Part shown: positions 50,813 through 59,382 of the stretch, piece by piece
Layout: every line of letters begins with the position of its first letter
Numbering within the stretch: the first letter of the stretch is position 1
Translations under genes and position numbers: made by a program
The notes under the pieces: generated by a model
The model's database searches: none
What the model saw: only the letters and a program-made list of their open reading frames with translations
What the model was told of the DNA's origin: nothing
Assembly (NCBI GenBank): GCA_964389925.1
Contig: CAYMGE010000006.1
Span: 47,636 to 111,635, forward strand
Reading direction: 5' to 3'
DNA length: 64,000 nucleotides
From: CALECP01 sp964389925
GTDB taxonomy: Bacteria; Chloroflexota; Anaerolineae; Promineifilales; Promineifilaceae

Positions 50813-51478
50813 TTTCTTCCCCGCCGGATCACGCAAATAAACCGGGACTAAACTAGCTGAATCATCGGCATCACCCTTGTGCAAGCGATGAATGGCGAGT
50901 TCGGCGAGATGGGCGGCACGCCGTGCGCCCTGTGCGGGTGAGGCAAGTTTGAGCTTACGGTTGGCGTTGCGGATGATAGCGCGGGCATCGGCCGAAATTT
51001 CCCCCGCAAAGACGCTGCCAGCGGGAACCTGTTCAACGAGTTCTTCCCATTTGTAAATATCGGCCGCCTGCTTTAGCTGCCACGCCTTGCGACTGTAAAA
51101 ATAGTAGGTCGCTGCACACACACGGCTGCGCCCTGCTTCGCAAACTGCCACCAGGTGACTGTCCATTTTACCGGCCGCTTCCGCCACAACGTCGAGCGTG
51201 TTAATCCCGACAAGCTGCGCGTTGTTTGCCAGCGCGATGCCTTTGGCAAACCCCAAACCGATGCGTAAGCCCGTGTATGATCCCGGCCCTATCGTCACCG
51301 CGACGGCGCGAATCTCGTTTGGTTCGACGCTAACCTTGCGGAGCAGGTCAGCCAGCGTGGGCGCAAGCTCGATTGTCTGTGTATTGATGGCGTGCCAGCC
51401 CAATTCGGCACGCAGTTGCACCCCGTCGTGGAGGGCGATTCCTGTCCAGCGCGTCGCTGTATCAATTGCTAAAAGCAT
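50798..51478 (-). CDS. tsaB: tRNA threonylcarbamoyladenosine biosynthesis protein TsaB
   Basis: 226 residues from the ATG at 51478. MLLAIDTATRWTGIALHDG is the canonical start, and TIGPGSYTGLRIGLGFAKGIAL is the family motif. TsaB is the inactive ASKHA partner of TsaD in the threonylcarbamoyl transfer complex. It sits between tsaE and rimI. Its last residues (KVDSG) lie in the repeat that reaches to rimI. Confidence 0.95.
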   Translation of the reverse strand: MLLAIDTATRWTGIALHDGVQLRAELGWHAINTQTIELAPTLADLLRKVSVEPNEIRAVAVTIGPGSYTGLRIGLGFAKGIALANNAQLVGINTLDVVAEAAGKMDSHLVAVCEAGRSRVCAATYYFYSRKAWQLKQAADIYKWEELVEQVPAGSVFAGEISADARAIIRNANRKLKLASPAQGARRAAHLAELAIHRLHKGDADDSASLVPVYLRDPAGKKVDSG

Positions 51479-51510
51479 AAAAGGGGCAAGTTGCAATTTG
51501 CAGCTTGTAA
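51479..51510 (-). repeat. Heptad spacer between tsaE and tsaB
   Basis: Read on the minus strand: GTTACAA, GCTGCAA, ATTGCAA, CTTGCCC and then CCTTTTATG. A different heptamer from ACTNNCC but the same period and position, directly before a start codon. Confidence 0.5.
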
Positions 51511-52011
51511 CTATTGTCCAAATGCACTGACTCGAAACGCCATCAGCAACTCTCGTGATCGTTCCCCTATCGCTTGAAAACGCATACCACGCTTATATTC
51601 CGAGACGTGTGAGAGTTCAATTGTCAAACGGTCTTCTGGCAAAAATGGCTCGGCCAACTTAGGCCATTCGACCATGATTGCGCCATTTGTGTCTAAAATG
51701 TCTTCAATCCCTGTCGTGATGAGATCAGTTGCACCTAACAGGCGATAGAGATCGCAATGGTACAAAATGATGCCGTCGCTGGCACGCGGATATTCGTTGA
51801 TGAGGGTAAAGGTCGGACTAGTGACGCGATAGGTTGTCCCCCAGCCGCGGCCGATGCCCCGCGCCAGTGCTGTTTTCCCTGCGCCCAAATCGCCCTCCAA
51901 ACAGATGACATCACGCGACTGTAGTAGCTCTCCCAACCGAATCCCTAATCGTTCTGTCTGCTGCGGCGTGCTGCTCATAAAGCTGACCGCATCGTTACTC
52001 AAAATTGCCAT
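51511..52011 (-). CDS. tsaE: tRNA threonylcarbamoyladenosine biosynthesis ATPase TsaE
   Basis: 166 residues. Walker A GDLGAGKT is at 40-47, then SPTFTLINEY, LYHCDLYRL and VEWP, all TsaE hallmarks. The ATPase resets the TsaB-TsaD complex. The start has no Shine-Dalgarno; TATAAC lies 6 nt upstream, so a leaderless mRNA is likely. It heads the tsaE-tsaB-rimI operon and is divergent from aroB with 108 bases between. Confidence 0.95.
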   Translation of the reverse strand: MAILSNDAVSFMSSTPQQTERLGIRLGELLQSRDVICLEGDLGAGKTALARGIGRGWGTTYRVTSPTFTLINEYPRASDGIILYHCDLYRLLGATDLITTGIEDILDTNGAIMVEWPKLAEPFLPEDRLTIELSHVSEYKRGMRFQAIGERSRELLMAFRVSAFGQ

Positions 52012-52119
52012 CTGTCGGTTATATCACACGCGAGTATAAACGAAAAATGTTGCGCTCAGGCTCTGTTACTTTTTCAACAGCATGTGACAAGCTAAACTAT
52101 TTGGTGTAGGCTTACATCT
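52012..52119. promoter_or_regulatory. Divergent leaderless-type promoters, tsaE and aroB
   Basis: To the left, GTTATA (52018-52023; TATAAC on the minus strand) ends 6 nt before the tsaE start. To the right, TAGGCT (52107-52112) ends 7 nt before the aroB start. Neither start has a Shine-Dalgarno. Confidence 0.45.
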
Positions 52120-53181
52120 ATGAGTCAAATTACGATTACGCATCCACAGGGGTTTTATCCGATCTACATCGGCCGAAACATCTACTCCACCCTCCCTCAA
52201 ACGCTTGAAAATAAGCCGTATGTCGTCATCAGCGATAGCAACGTTGCGCCGCTCTATGCCGGTCAATTTCCCAACGCGCTCGCACACATCAGCTTCCCAG
52301 CGGGTGAGCAGCATAAAAACTTGCAAACTGTCAACAAACTCTATAGCGAGGTATTGGCGGCAGGTTTGGATCGCACTGGCACGATTGTCGCGCTGGGCGG
52401 CGGCGTGACGGGAGATATGGCGGGATTTGTCGCAGCGACGTATATGCGTGGCGTGAATTTGGTGCAGTGTCCGACCTCGCTGTTGGCGATGGTTGATTCG
52501 AGCGTGGGTGGAAAAGTAGGGGTTGATTTGCCAGAGGGGAAAAATCTCGTCGGTGCATTCAAGCAGCCCGTTGCGGTTCTGGTCGATTTAGAGACGTTAC
52601 ACACGCTCCCGTCCGATGAATTTGCCTCTGGGATGGCGGAGGTCGTCAAGCATGGCGTGCTTGCCAATTTGGAGCTATTCACGTGGATCGAGCAGAATGG
52701 GCATGAACTTTCGGCCGCCCATCCCTTCATGGAAGCCCTTGTCAGTGATGCAATTGAGGTCAAGCGGGTAACTGTACAGGATGACCCATTTGAGCTACAT
52801 GGCAAGCGTGCCTTGCTCAATTTGGGGCATACGTTCGGTCACGCGATTGAGCAGGTCAGCGGCTATACGGTCAAGCATGGATTTGCAGTAGCAATGGGGA
52901 TGGTGGTTGCGGCGCGGATTTCGGCCGAACTCGATCAAGCACGCCCAACCCTGCCCACGCGCATCGAAAACACGCTCTCCTCTGTGGGCTTGCCCACGCG
53001 CATCCCAGCCCAGCTCGCTGTCGATGAAATCATCGCCGCGATGGGGTCAGATAAGAAAAAGAAAGCGGGCAAGCTGCGCTATATCTTGCCACGTGCGCTG
53101 GAGGAGTGCTTTATGACGGCCGATGTTCCCCGCGCCCTTATCCAACAAACTTTGCACCAGCTAAAGAACTCCTATTTGTGA
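52120..53181 (+). CDS. aroB: 3-dehydroquinate synthase
   Basis: 353 residues. NAD-binding and catalytic segments are in order: AGEQHKNLQTVNKLY, LGGGVTGDMAGFVAATYMRG, DSSVGGKVGVDLPEGKN, and the metal-ligand GHTFGHAIE near 233-241. It converts DAHP to 3-dehydroquinate, step 2 of the shikimate pathway. No other aro gene is present. Convergent with the erm-like gene, with no clear terminator in the 59-base gap. Confidence 0.95.
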   Translation: MSQITITHPQGFYPIYIGRNIYSTLPQTLENKPYVVISDSNVAPLYAGQFPNALAHISFPAGEQHKNLQTVNKLYSEVLAAGLDRTGTIVALGGGVTGDMAGFVAATYMRGVNLVQCPTSLLAMVDSSVGGKVGVDLPEGKNLVGAFKQPVAVLVDLETLHTLPSDEFASGMAEVVKHGVLANLELFTWIEQNGHELSAAHPFMEALVSDAIEVKRVTVQDDPFELHGKRALLNLGHTFGHAIEQVSGYTVKHGFAVAMGMVVAARISAELDQARPTLPTRIENTLSSVGLPTRIPAQLAVDEIIAAMGSDKKKKAGKLRYILPRALEECFMTADVPRALIQQTLHQLKNSYL

Positions 53182-53240
53182 CACATCCATCTCAAGCCGA
53201 TAATTTGTTGTTCCCTGTCAATAGTGTTTTCTGGATTCAT

Positions 53241-54173
53241 TCAAGTTCTTGGTCGTCTTCTTGACCGATGATGCCCGCCCGCACGACTGATCTGTAGCCT
53301 GCGCTGCTGCTCCTCGCGCAATCGCTTCAGCGCACCACTGACAATTTTTTGTTTTTTGAATTTTAGCTTTGCAAAAAGCGTAAAGGCAGCCAGAATGCCG
53401 TCAATTGATTGGGATTTGAGGCCACGCCCATGCTGGAGGGGCAGCTGTGCCATCAGTTGCCGCTGACCAAACAGCTTGCGCCACGCCCCTTCTCCAACGC
53501 GATCTTTGGAAACAAATGCGAGAAAGTCAGCGTATACGTCATATTGTGTCTTGGCAATTAGCGGCGTGGTGCGTCGCTCAAATGCAAACAGGGCTGTTTC
53601 AACACTCGGCTTTGGGGAAAAGTCCGTTTTTGAAAAACGATGGGCAACGGCAATGGTGTAAAGCGGTTTGATGAGAAGTGATTTGAACGTTTCGGTCTCT
53701 TGACCGCTTTTGTTGCGTCCAGTGAGGGCATCACGTTGCAGAATGAGGTGTGCCGTTCTTGCACCAGATGAGGGGTTGAGCAGGTAAGGTAGAAGATCGG
53801 CCGTAATGTTAAAAGGAACATTTGAAACGATGTGATAGTCATCGCCTAGCTTTTGTAGATCAAATTGCAGGATATTTTGTTGGACGACTTCAATTTGAGG
53901 GGTGGTGCTGAATTTTTTACGGAGTTCGGCCGCTAATCGCCCATCCAACTCCGCCGCCACAACGCGACCACCCCTGCCGACCCGCTTCGCCAGCTCTCGC
54001 GTGATAATGCCCTTGCCGGGGCCGACCTCCAAAACGGTCATGCCTGCCTGCACATCGGCGATCTGCACAATTCTCTCGACCAACCGCCGACTCTTCAGGA
54101 AGTTTTGCGTGTATTGAAGTTCCCGAACTATAGCGGTTTGGCGGCCGTCTATAGTATTGCTCTTGCGTGTCAA
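53241..54173 (-). CDS. Erm-type 23S rRNA adenine N6-methyltransferase
   Basis: 310 residues. It shares with Erm/KsgA the start TQNFLKSRRLVERIV, SAM motif I VLEVGPGKGIITREL, motif II AAELD and catalytic NVPFNITADLL. The C-terminal half (ERRTTPLIAKTQYDVYADFLAF) is of the Erm kind rather than KsgA. Erm methylates A2058 of 23S rRNA and gives macrolide-lincosamide-streptogramin B resistance. The last 45 residues are strongly basic (KRLREEQQRRLQ, HHRSRRRPRT), as in some actinobacterial-type Erm proteins. The start overlaps the stop of the GH63-like gene by 4 bases, so expression is coupled to it and no leader-peptide attenuator is possible. Confidence 0.85.
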   Translation of the reverse strand: MTRKSNTIDGRQTAIVRELQYTQNFLKSRRLVERIVQIADVQAGMTVLEVGPGKGIITRELAKRVGRGGRVVAAELDGRLAAELRKKFSTTPQIEVVQQNILQFDLQKLGDDYHIVSNVPFNITADLLPYLLNPSSGARTAHLILQRDALTGRNKSGQETETFKSLLIKPLYTIAVAHRFSKTDFSPKPSVETALFAFERRTTPLIAKTQYDVYADFLAFVSKDRVGEGAWRKLFGQRQLMAQLPLQHGRGLKSQSIDGILAAFTLFAKLKFKKQKIVSGALKRLREEQQRRLQISRAGGHHRSRRRPRT

Positions 54174-56839
54174 AGTTGTTCGCCTGACTGTTGTAGGAGT
54201 TTGGCTACCAAGCCTGTCCAGCCCGTTTGATGGCTTGCGCCGAGACCTTTGCCTGATTCGGCATGAAAAAATTCGTGGAAATGCAGATAGGCCGAGAAAT
54301 GTTCGTCTTCATGGAAGATGTCATCATCGTCAAAGCAGGGTCGCTTGCCGTTGTCATCCGGCATGAATAGGCGTATCAGGCGCAACGAAAGGTCAGTGGC
54401 AACAACATCGAGCGTGACCCAATTATCAGAGCCAGTCGGCAGTTCGACTTTAAGCTCTTCTCCATAATAGTGATGGTATTTTTGCAGCGATTCGATAATC
54501 AAGTAGTTGATTGGGAACCAGATAGGGCCGCGCCAGTTGCTATTACCACCAAAGAGGCCGCTGCGAGAAACACCCGGCCAGTAGGGAACGCGGTGGGTAT
54601 CGCCATGAACGGTGAGTTCAAAGGGGTGTTTGTCATGATATTTAGAGAGCGAGCGGATGCCATACGGCGAGAGAAATTCGTCTTCGTCGAGCATGACAGA
54701 GAGAACTTTGCGAAGCCGTTCGGCCGACAGCAGTGCAGCCAATCGTCTCTCCCCTACCCCCGGATCATCTACCGCCGCGACATTGTTGGCTAGGTACGGC
54801 CGATGTTCAAAAAACCACCGCATCCGTCGCGCAAAGACGGGCATTTGTTCCAACATCTCAGGCTCAATCGTCTCAACCGCAAACAGAGGCAGCAGCCCAA
54901 CCAGTGAGCGCACGCGCAGCGGGATAATGTCATCGTTGGGCATGTGCAGTTTGTCGTAGAAAAATTGATCCTGCGCGTCCCACAACGTCACACCGCGGCC
55001 GCCGATGTCCGTCATTGCCGTGCCGATCCGCAGAAAATGCTCAAATAGCTTTGTTGCAGCATCTTGGTAGACGGGATTCTCTTTCGCCAATTCAAGCGCA
55101 ATCGTCATCAGTTGCAGACAATACGCGCCCATCCACGCTGTGCCATCCGCTTGATCGATGTGTTTGCCCGGCGTTTCCCCGCTGCGGTCAAAGACGCTGA
55201 TGTTGTCCAATCCGAGAAAACCGCCTTGAAAAACGTTGTTATCATCCTCGTCTTTGCGATTGACCCACCATGTAAAGTTGAGCATCAGCTTGAGGAAAAC
55301 GCCTTCTAAGAACTGGCGATCTTTCTCCCCCGTCAGCTTGGCATCAATCTTATAGACACGCCACGCTGCCCATGCGTGGACGGGTGGATTAACGTCGCCA
55401 AACGCCCACTCATAGGCAGGCAACTGCCCATTTGGGTGCATGTACCATTCGCGTGTAAAGAGTGTCAACTGACGTTTGGCGAAATCCGGATCGATTAGAC
55501 AGATGGGAAGCGTGTGAAAAGCCAAATCCCACGTTGCATACCATGGATATTCCCACTTATCGGGCATCGAGATGAGGTCAAAGTTATAGAGATGTTTCCA
55601 GTTGCTGTTGCGACCATCTTTGCGCTGTGCAGGCGGCGGAGGGAAAGCTGGATCGCCAGCTAGCCATTGCTCAATGTCGTAATAATATAGCTGCTTTGAC
55701 CAGAGCATTCCCGCAAACGCTTGCCGCTGCACGGAGAGTGACTCTTCATCTAGCTTGGGATTTTGTATCTGTGCGTAAAATTCGTCTGCCTCTGTGATGC
55801 GCTTCGTGAAGGTATCGGCCGCTGTCGCAAACGGCTCATCTGGCTCCCTGTTCGTCAAGCGCAACGTAATCGACCACGTTTCACCAGCCTCAAGCGTATG
55901 GGAATAATGTGCAGCCGCTTTTGTTCCGCTGTGGTCAGGAGCCATCACATCGCCTGCACCCTCTATGACGTGACGGTGGAACGCATCTTTGACGTAGGCA
56001 CACTTATTATCTACGCCGTAGAGACGTTGATAGTTGGTCTCATTTTCCGTAAACAACCACTCTGTCGGCCGTTCTTCCGCGCAAAGCCAGTACGTTCCCA
56101 ACCCCACATGTTCAGCAACGACTTTGTCGTTCTCTAAATGCAGGCGTGGCTTCTTGCCTGTCTCACCCATTGGCCCCTCATCATATCCCCACGACCACGT
56201 ATTGCGAAACCAGAGTGTTGGCAGAAGGTGGAGCTCGGCCGACTTCCCCCCGCGATTGATCGCCGTAATCTTGACAAAAATATCGTTCTGATTCGCCTTT
56301 GCATATTCGACAAATACATCAAAATAGTTACCAACATCAAATACGCCTGTATCAAAAATCTCGTATTCGGGCTTGTCATAGCCGCGTTCTTTGTTTGTCT
56401 CGATCAGGTCTCGATATGGATACGCAGCATGGGGGTACTTGTACAGCATCTTCATGTAGCTATGCGTTGGCGTACTGTCGAGATAGAAATAGACCTCCTT
56501 GACATCTTCCCCATGATTTCCCTCTGGTCCAGACAGGCCAAACAGCCGCTCTTTCAAAATCGGATCGTTGCCATTCCACAACGCCAGCGCAAAACATAAG
56601 AACTGGTTGCGGTCTGAGATACCGGCTAGGCCATCCTCATTCCAGCGATAGGTGCGGCTGCGGGCGTGGTCGTGTGGAAAGTAATCCCATGCGCTGCCGT
56701 GCGGGCTGTAATCCTCGCGCACCGTTCCCCATGCTCGTTCGCTCAGGTAGGGACCCCAATGTTTCCAATTGTTGATTTTCTCACGGTAGCCAGCGAGGCG
56801 TTTATGTTCGGCCGAAGTGGGAAGGGTATTTGTGTTCAT
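54170..56839 (-). CDS. GH63-like glucosidase (MGH1 type)
   Basis: 889 residues from the ATG at 56839; TACAAT lies 8 nt upstream and there is no Shine-Dalgarno. The N-terminal half is beta-rich (ERAWGTVREDYSPHGSAWDYF; YRWNEDGLAGISDRNQFLCF). The C-terminal half is an (alpha/alpha)6 barrel (KWEYPWYATWDLAFHTLPICLIDPDFA; YWPGVSRSGLFGGNSNWRGPIWFPINYL) typical of GH63/MGH1 enzymes acting on glucosides such as glucosylglycerate. No signal peptide is seen, so it is likely cytoplasmic, perhaps for compatible-solute or glycan breakdown. The erm-like gene follows with a 4-base overlap. Confidence 0.85.
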   Translation of the reverse strand: MNTNTLPTSAEHKRLAGYREKINNWKHWGPYLSERAWGTVREDYSPHGSAWDYFPHDHARSRTYRWNEDGLAGISDRNQFLCFALALWNGNDPILKERLFGLSGPEGNHGEDVKEVYFYLDSTPTHSYMKMLYKYPHAAYPYRDLIETNKERGYDKPEYEIFDTGVFDVGNYFDVFVEYAKANQNDIFVKITAINRGGKSAELHLLPTLWFRNTWSWGYDEGPMGETGKKPRLHLENDKVVAEHVGLGTYWLCAEERPTEWLFTENETNYQRLYGVDNKCAYVKDAFHRHVIEGAGDVMAPDHSGTKAAAHYSHTLEAGETWSITLRLTNREPDEPFATAADTFTKRITEADEFYAQIQNPKLDEESLSVQRQAFAGMLWSKQLYYYDIEQWLAGDPAFPPPPAQRKDGRNSNWKHLYNFDLISMPDKWEYPWYATWDLAFHTLPICLIDPDFAKRQLTLFTREWYMHPNGQLPAYEWAFGDVNPPVHAWAAWRVYKIDAKLTGEKDRQFLEGVFLKLMLNFTWWVNRKDEDDNNVFQGGFLGLDNISVFDRSGETPGKHIDQADGTAWMGAYCLQLMTIALELAKENPVYQDAATKLFEHFLRIGTAMTDIGGRGVTLWDAQDQFFYDKLHMPNDDIIPLRVRSLVGLLPLFAVETIEPEMLEQMPVFARRMRWFFEHRPYLANNVAAVDDPGVGERRLAALLSAERLRKVLSVMLDEDEFLSPYGIRSLSKYHDKHPFELTVHGDTHRVPYWPGVSRSGLFGGNSNWRGPIWFPINYLIIESLQKYHHYYGEELKVELPTGSDNWVTLDVVATDLSLRLIRLFMPDDNGKRPCFDDDDIFHEDEHFSAYLHFHEFFHAESGKGLGASHQTGWTGLVAKLLQQSGEQL

Positions 56840-56895
56840 GCTGGGCGATTGTAGCGAATTTGGCAGAAATCGAAAAAGTGGTTGTGCCGAATACA

Positions 56896-56969
56896 CGTTC
56901 CGACCCTCTCCATCGGAACGAGTGTTAAAAATTAAGGTGGTCAGCCTAAAGCCTAATCAACCATTAGGC
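56896..56969. terminator. Two hairpins downstream of sucD
   Basis: GCCTAAT (56951-56957) pairs with ATTAGGC (56963-56969), overlapping the sucD stop. CGTTCCGA (56896-56903) pairs with TCGGAACG (56913-56920). They probably end the sucCD transcript. Confidence 0.55.
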
Positions 56970-57830
56970 AGCGATCACCATTTCGGCTAGCTGGTCGGGA
57001 TGGTCGGCAACTTGGACACCCGCATCACGCAGGGCAGCTATCTTGCCAGCGGCCGTGCCAACATTGCCCTCAACGATTGCACCTGCGTGTCCCATGCGTC
57101 GGCCGGGAGGAGCTGTACGCCCTGCGATAAAGGCATAGACGGGTTTAGAGACGTGTTCCTTAATGTAGGCAGCTGCATTTTCTTCGGCCGCGCCGCCAAT
57201 CTCACCCATCAATACGATCCGCTCCGTCGCATCGTCCGCTTCAAACAGCTTCAACACGTCGATAAAGTCTGTGCCGTTGATCGGGTCACCGCCGATGCCA
57301 ACGCAGGTTGATTGCCCAACGCCTGCATGGGTCAAAGCGTAAACGACTTCATAGGTCAATGTGCCGCTCTTGCTAACCACGCCGACATTGCCGGGAGCCA
57401 CAATGTCTCCACTGATAAAGCCGACTTTTGCTTCACCCGGCGTGATCAAGCCCGGACAGTTCGGCCCCAAAAAGCGCACGCCGAGACCATCGGTAATTGC
57501 ACGCACGCGCATCATATCATGGACGGGGATATATTCTGTTAGGCAAACGATGAAGGGGATGCCGGCCTCGGCCGATTCCACAATCGCATCGGCCGCAAAA
57601 CGTGGTGGCACGATTACCATTGCGACGTTGGGCTGTTCGGCCGTGACGGCTTCCGTCACGCTGTTAAAAATCGGCACGCTGTCGTTGAACGTCTGCCCCC
57701 CTCGCTTGGGAACCATTCCCGCGACGACGTTTGTGCCATAGTCGATCATCAAATTGGTGTGAAACGACCCTTCCCGACCAGTAATGCCCTGCACGAGGAC
57801 TCGTGAGTTTTTATCAATTAGAATACTCAT
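56964..57830 (-). CDS. sucD: Succinate-CoA ligase alpha subunit
   Basis: 288 residues. ILIDKNSRVLVQGITGREGSFH is the CoA-binding start; CVGIGGDPINGTDFIDVLK and the phospho-His segment RRMGHAGAIVEG (His near 246) follow. Together with SucC it interconverts succinyl-CoA and succinate with nucleotide phosphorylation in the citric acid cycle. It lies 50 bases after sucC, across a heptad-repeat spacer that ends at its start. Confidence 0.96.
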   Translation of the reverse strand: MSILIDKNSRVLVQGITGREGSFHTNLMIDYGTNVVAGMVPKRGGQTFNDSVPIFNSVTEAVTAEQPNVAMVIVPPRFAADAIVESAEAGIPFIVCLTEYIPVHDMMRVRAITDGLGVRFLGPNCPGLITPGEAKVGFISGDIVAPGNVGVVSKSGTLTYEVVYALTHAGVGQSTCVGIGGDPINGTDFIDVLKLFEADDATERIVLMGEIGGAAEENAAAYIKEHVSKPVYAFIAGRTAPPGRRMGHAGAIVEGNVGTAAGKIAALRDAGVQVADHPDQLAEMVIAA

Positions 57831-57900
57831 AACTTAGTGATTAGTAGCTAGTGGCTAGTGAAGATGCTTCTTCCTAGCAACTATGCACTAGCTACATACT
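57831..57900 (-). repeat. Heptad spacer between sucC and sucD
   Basis: On the minus strand the sequence before the sucD ATG reads ACTAGCC, ACTAGCT, ACTAATC, ACTAAGT, T, ATG. The other end of the repeat covers the last codons and stop of sucC (VASA). No other function seen. Confidence 0.65.
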
Positions 57901-59029
57901 CCTTTGCCGCCGCAACTGCTTTTTCCGCCGCGTCACTCAACGTCACTGCTGTGGGCATGTTTGCTTCTTCCAAAATGGCGCGACCCTCGGCCGCGTTGGT
58001 TCCTTCGAGACGGACGACAAATGGCACATCGGTGTCGATATTGTCCAATGCTTCCAAGATGCCGCGTGCAACCTCATCACAGCGCGTGATCCCACCAAAG
58101 ATGTTGATCAAAACGGCTTGTACGTTCTCATCACCCAAAATGATGTTGAGCGCGGCCGTCACGGCCTCAGCCTTGGCACCACCACCGATGTCCAAGAAGT
58201 TGGCCGGTTCCCCGCCAAAGTAGTTGATGACATCCATCGAAGTCATCGCCAGACCTGCCCCGTTGACCATACAGCCAATGTTGCCTTCGAGCTGAATGTA
58301 GTTGATGCCAGCCTCGGCCGCTCGCTCTTCATTCTCAGTCCGTTCGCCGGGGTCGCGCATCTCTGCAAGGTCGGGATGTCGGCCGAGTGCATTATCGTCA
58401 AGCGTCATCTTGCCGTCAATCGCTTCAAATTCATCGCTGCCCGTGATGATGAGCGGGTTGATTTCGGTCAACATTGCATCTGTGCCGACAAAGCAGGCAT
58501 AGAGGCCAGCGAGTACTTTGTGGAATTTGCCCCACATCGACGCATCAAGCCCCATGCGAGAAGCGACTTCCACGCTGTGATAACGCTTCAAGCCAATGAC
58601 AGGGTTGACATGTACCTTGATAATTTTTTCGGGGGTTGCCTCTGCGACTGCTTCGATGTCCACACCGCCTTCGGCCGATGCCATAATCATTGGCTGCCGT
58701 GCCGCACGATCAACCAAGACGGATAGATAGATTTCTTTGGCAATGTCGGCACCGGGATCGATCAACACCTTATGCACGGTGAGACCCTTGATGTCCATGC
58801 CGAGAATGTCGGCCGCTCTTGCCGCAGCCTCATCGGGGCTGTGTGCCAGCTTCACGCCGCCAGCCTTGCCACGCCCACCTGTTAAGACCTGTGCTTTAAC
58901 GACCACTGTGCCACCAAGACGTTCAGCAATCTCGCGGGCTTCTTCGGGGGTTGTCGCAACGTCCCCTTGCGGGACGGGAACGCCAAATTGCCCAAAGAGT
59001 CGTTTTGCCTGATATTCGTTTAGATTCAC
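57881..59029 (-). CDS. sucC: Succinate-CoA ligase beta subunit
   Basis: 382 residues from a GTG at 59029 with AAAGGAG upstream; NLNEYQAKRLFGQFGVPVPQG is the family start, and a longer reading from 59089 would consist of repeat-encoded residues (HPSSFIL). The ATP-grasp domain shows VVVKAQVLTGGRGKAGGVKLA, and the C-terminal domain contains LEGNIGCMVNGAGLAMTSMD and INIFGGITRCD. It binds the nucleotide and, with SucD, forms the citric-acid-cycle enzyme. Confidence 0.96.
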   Translation of the reverse strand: MNLNEYQAKRLFGQFGVPVPQGDVATTPEEAREIAERLGGTVVVKAQVLTGGRGKAGGVKLAHSPDEAAARAADILGMDIKGLTVHKVLIDPGADIAKEIYLSVLVDRAARQPMIMASAEGGVDIEAVAEATPEKIIKVHVNPVIGLKRYHSVEVASRMGLDASMWGKFHKVLAGLYACFVGTDAMLTEINPLIITGSDEFEAIDGKMTLDDNALGRHPDLAEMRDPGERTENEERAAEAGINYIQLEGNIGCMVNGAGLAMTSMDVINYFGGEPANFLDIGGGAKAEAVTAALNIILGDENVQAVLINIFGGITRCDEVARGILEALDNIDTDVPFVVRLEGTNAAEGRAILEEANMPTAVTLSDAAEKAVAAAKEYVASA

Positions 59030-59219
59030 GCTTACTCCTTTGAAAATAAGGATGAAGGATGAAGGATGAAGGATGAAAGTCAGGCTCACATCCTATCATT
59101 TTCATTCCTTCACTATGGAATTGAAATCGTAGGCAGTAGATAAAAGCATTTGCTGCTTACTACCCAGCTATTCACTGCATACGAGCCTGTAAAATGTTTC
59201 GGTGCGATTATAACACGCC
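59030..59219. repeat. Tandem heptamers upstream of sucC
   Basis: Between 59050 and 59080 are four near-perfect tandem copies of the 7-mer GATGAAG. Further on, 59130-59185 holds looser heptads (GCTTACT, ACCCAGC). In one frame the first set encodes the familiar artefact HPSSFIL. No gene and no clear promoter. Confidence 0.6.
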
Positions 59220-59262
59220 CTAGTTGAGGTAAAGCCATGATCTTGAATTAGAAAAATCAGCT

Positions 59263-59382
59263 TTAGCGGTAAACGTCCCGTCTATGACCAACCTTGACGG
59301 CTGTGACGGTAATAATTGCATCTTCAATCGTGTAGAGAATGGTTTCGCTGAACGGGTCATCCGTACCATTTTGCACGGCATC
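59263..59382 (-). pseudogene. Remnant of a RelE/ParE-type toxin
   Basis: Directly after the stop of the YeeE-like gene, in the same frame, 39 codons encode AVQNGTDDPFSETILYTIED and AIITVTAVKVGHRRDVYR and then a stop. This is the C-terminal half of a RelE/ParE toxin, including the conserved terminal G-H-R-R-x-V-Y. There is no start codon, no N-terminal half and no antitoxin. It is a decayed module. Confidence 0.65.

Noticed and set aside
59030..59089. N-terminal extension of SucC with HPSSFIL residues
   Set aside because: It is the translation of a tandem heptamer; the GTG at 59029 has a good ribosome site and the correct family start.
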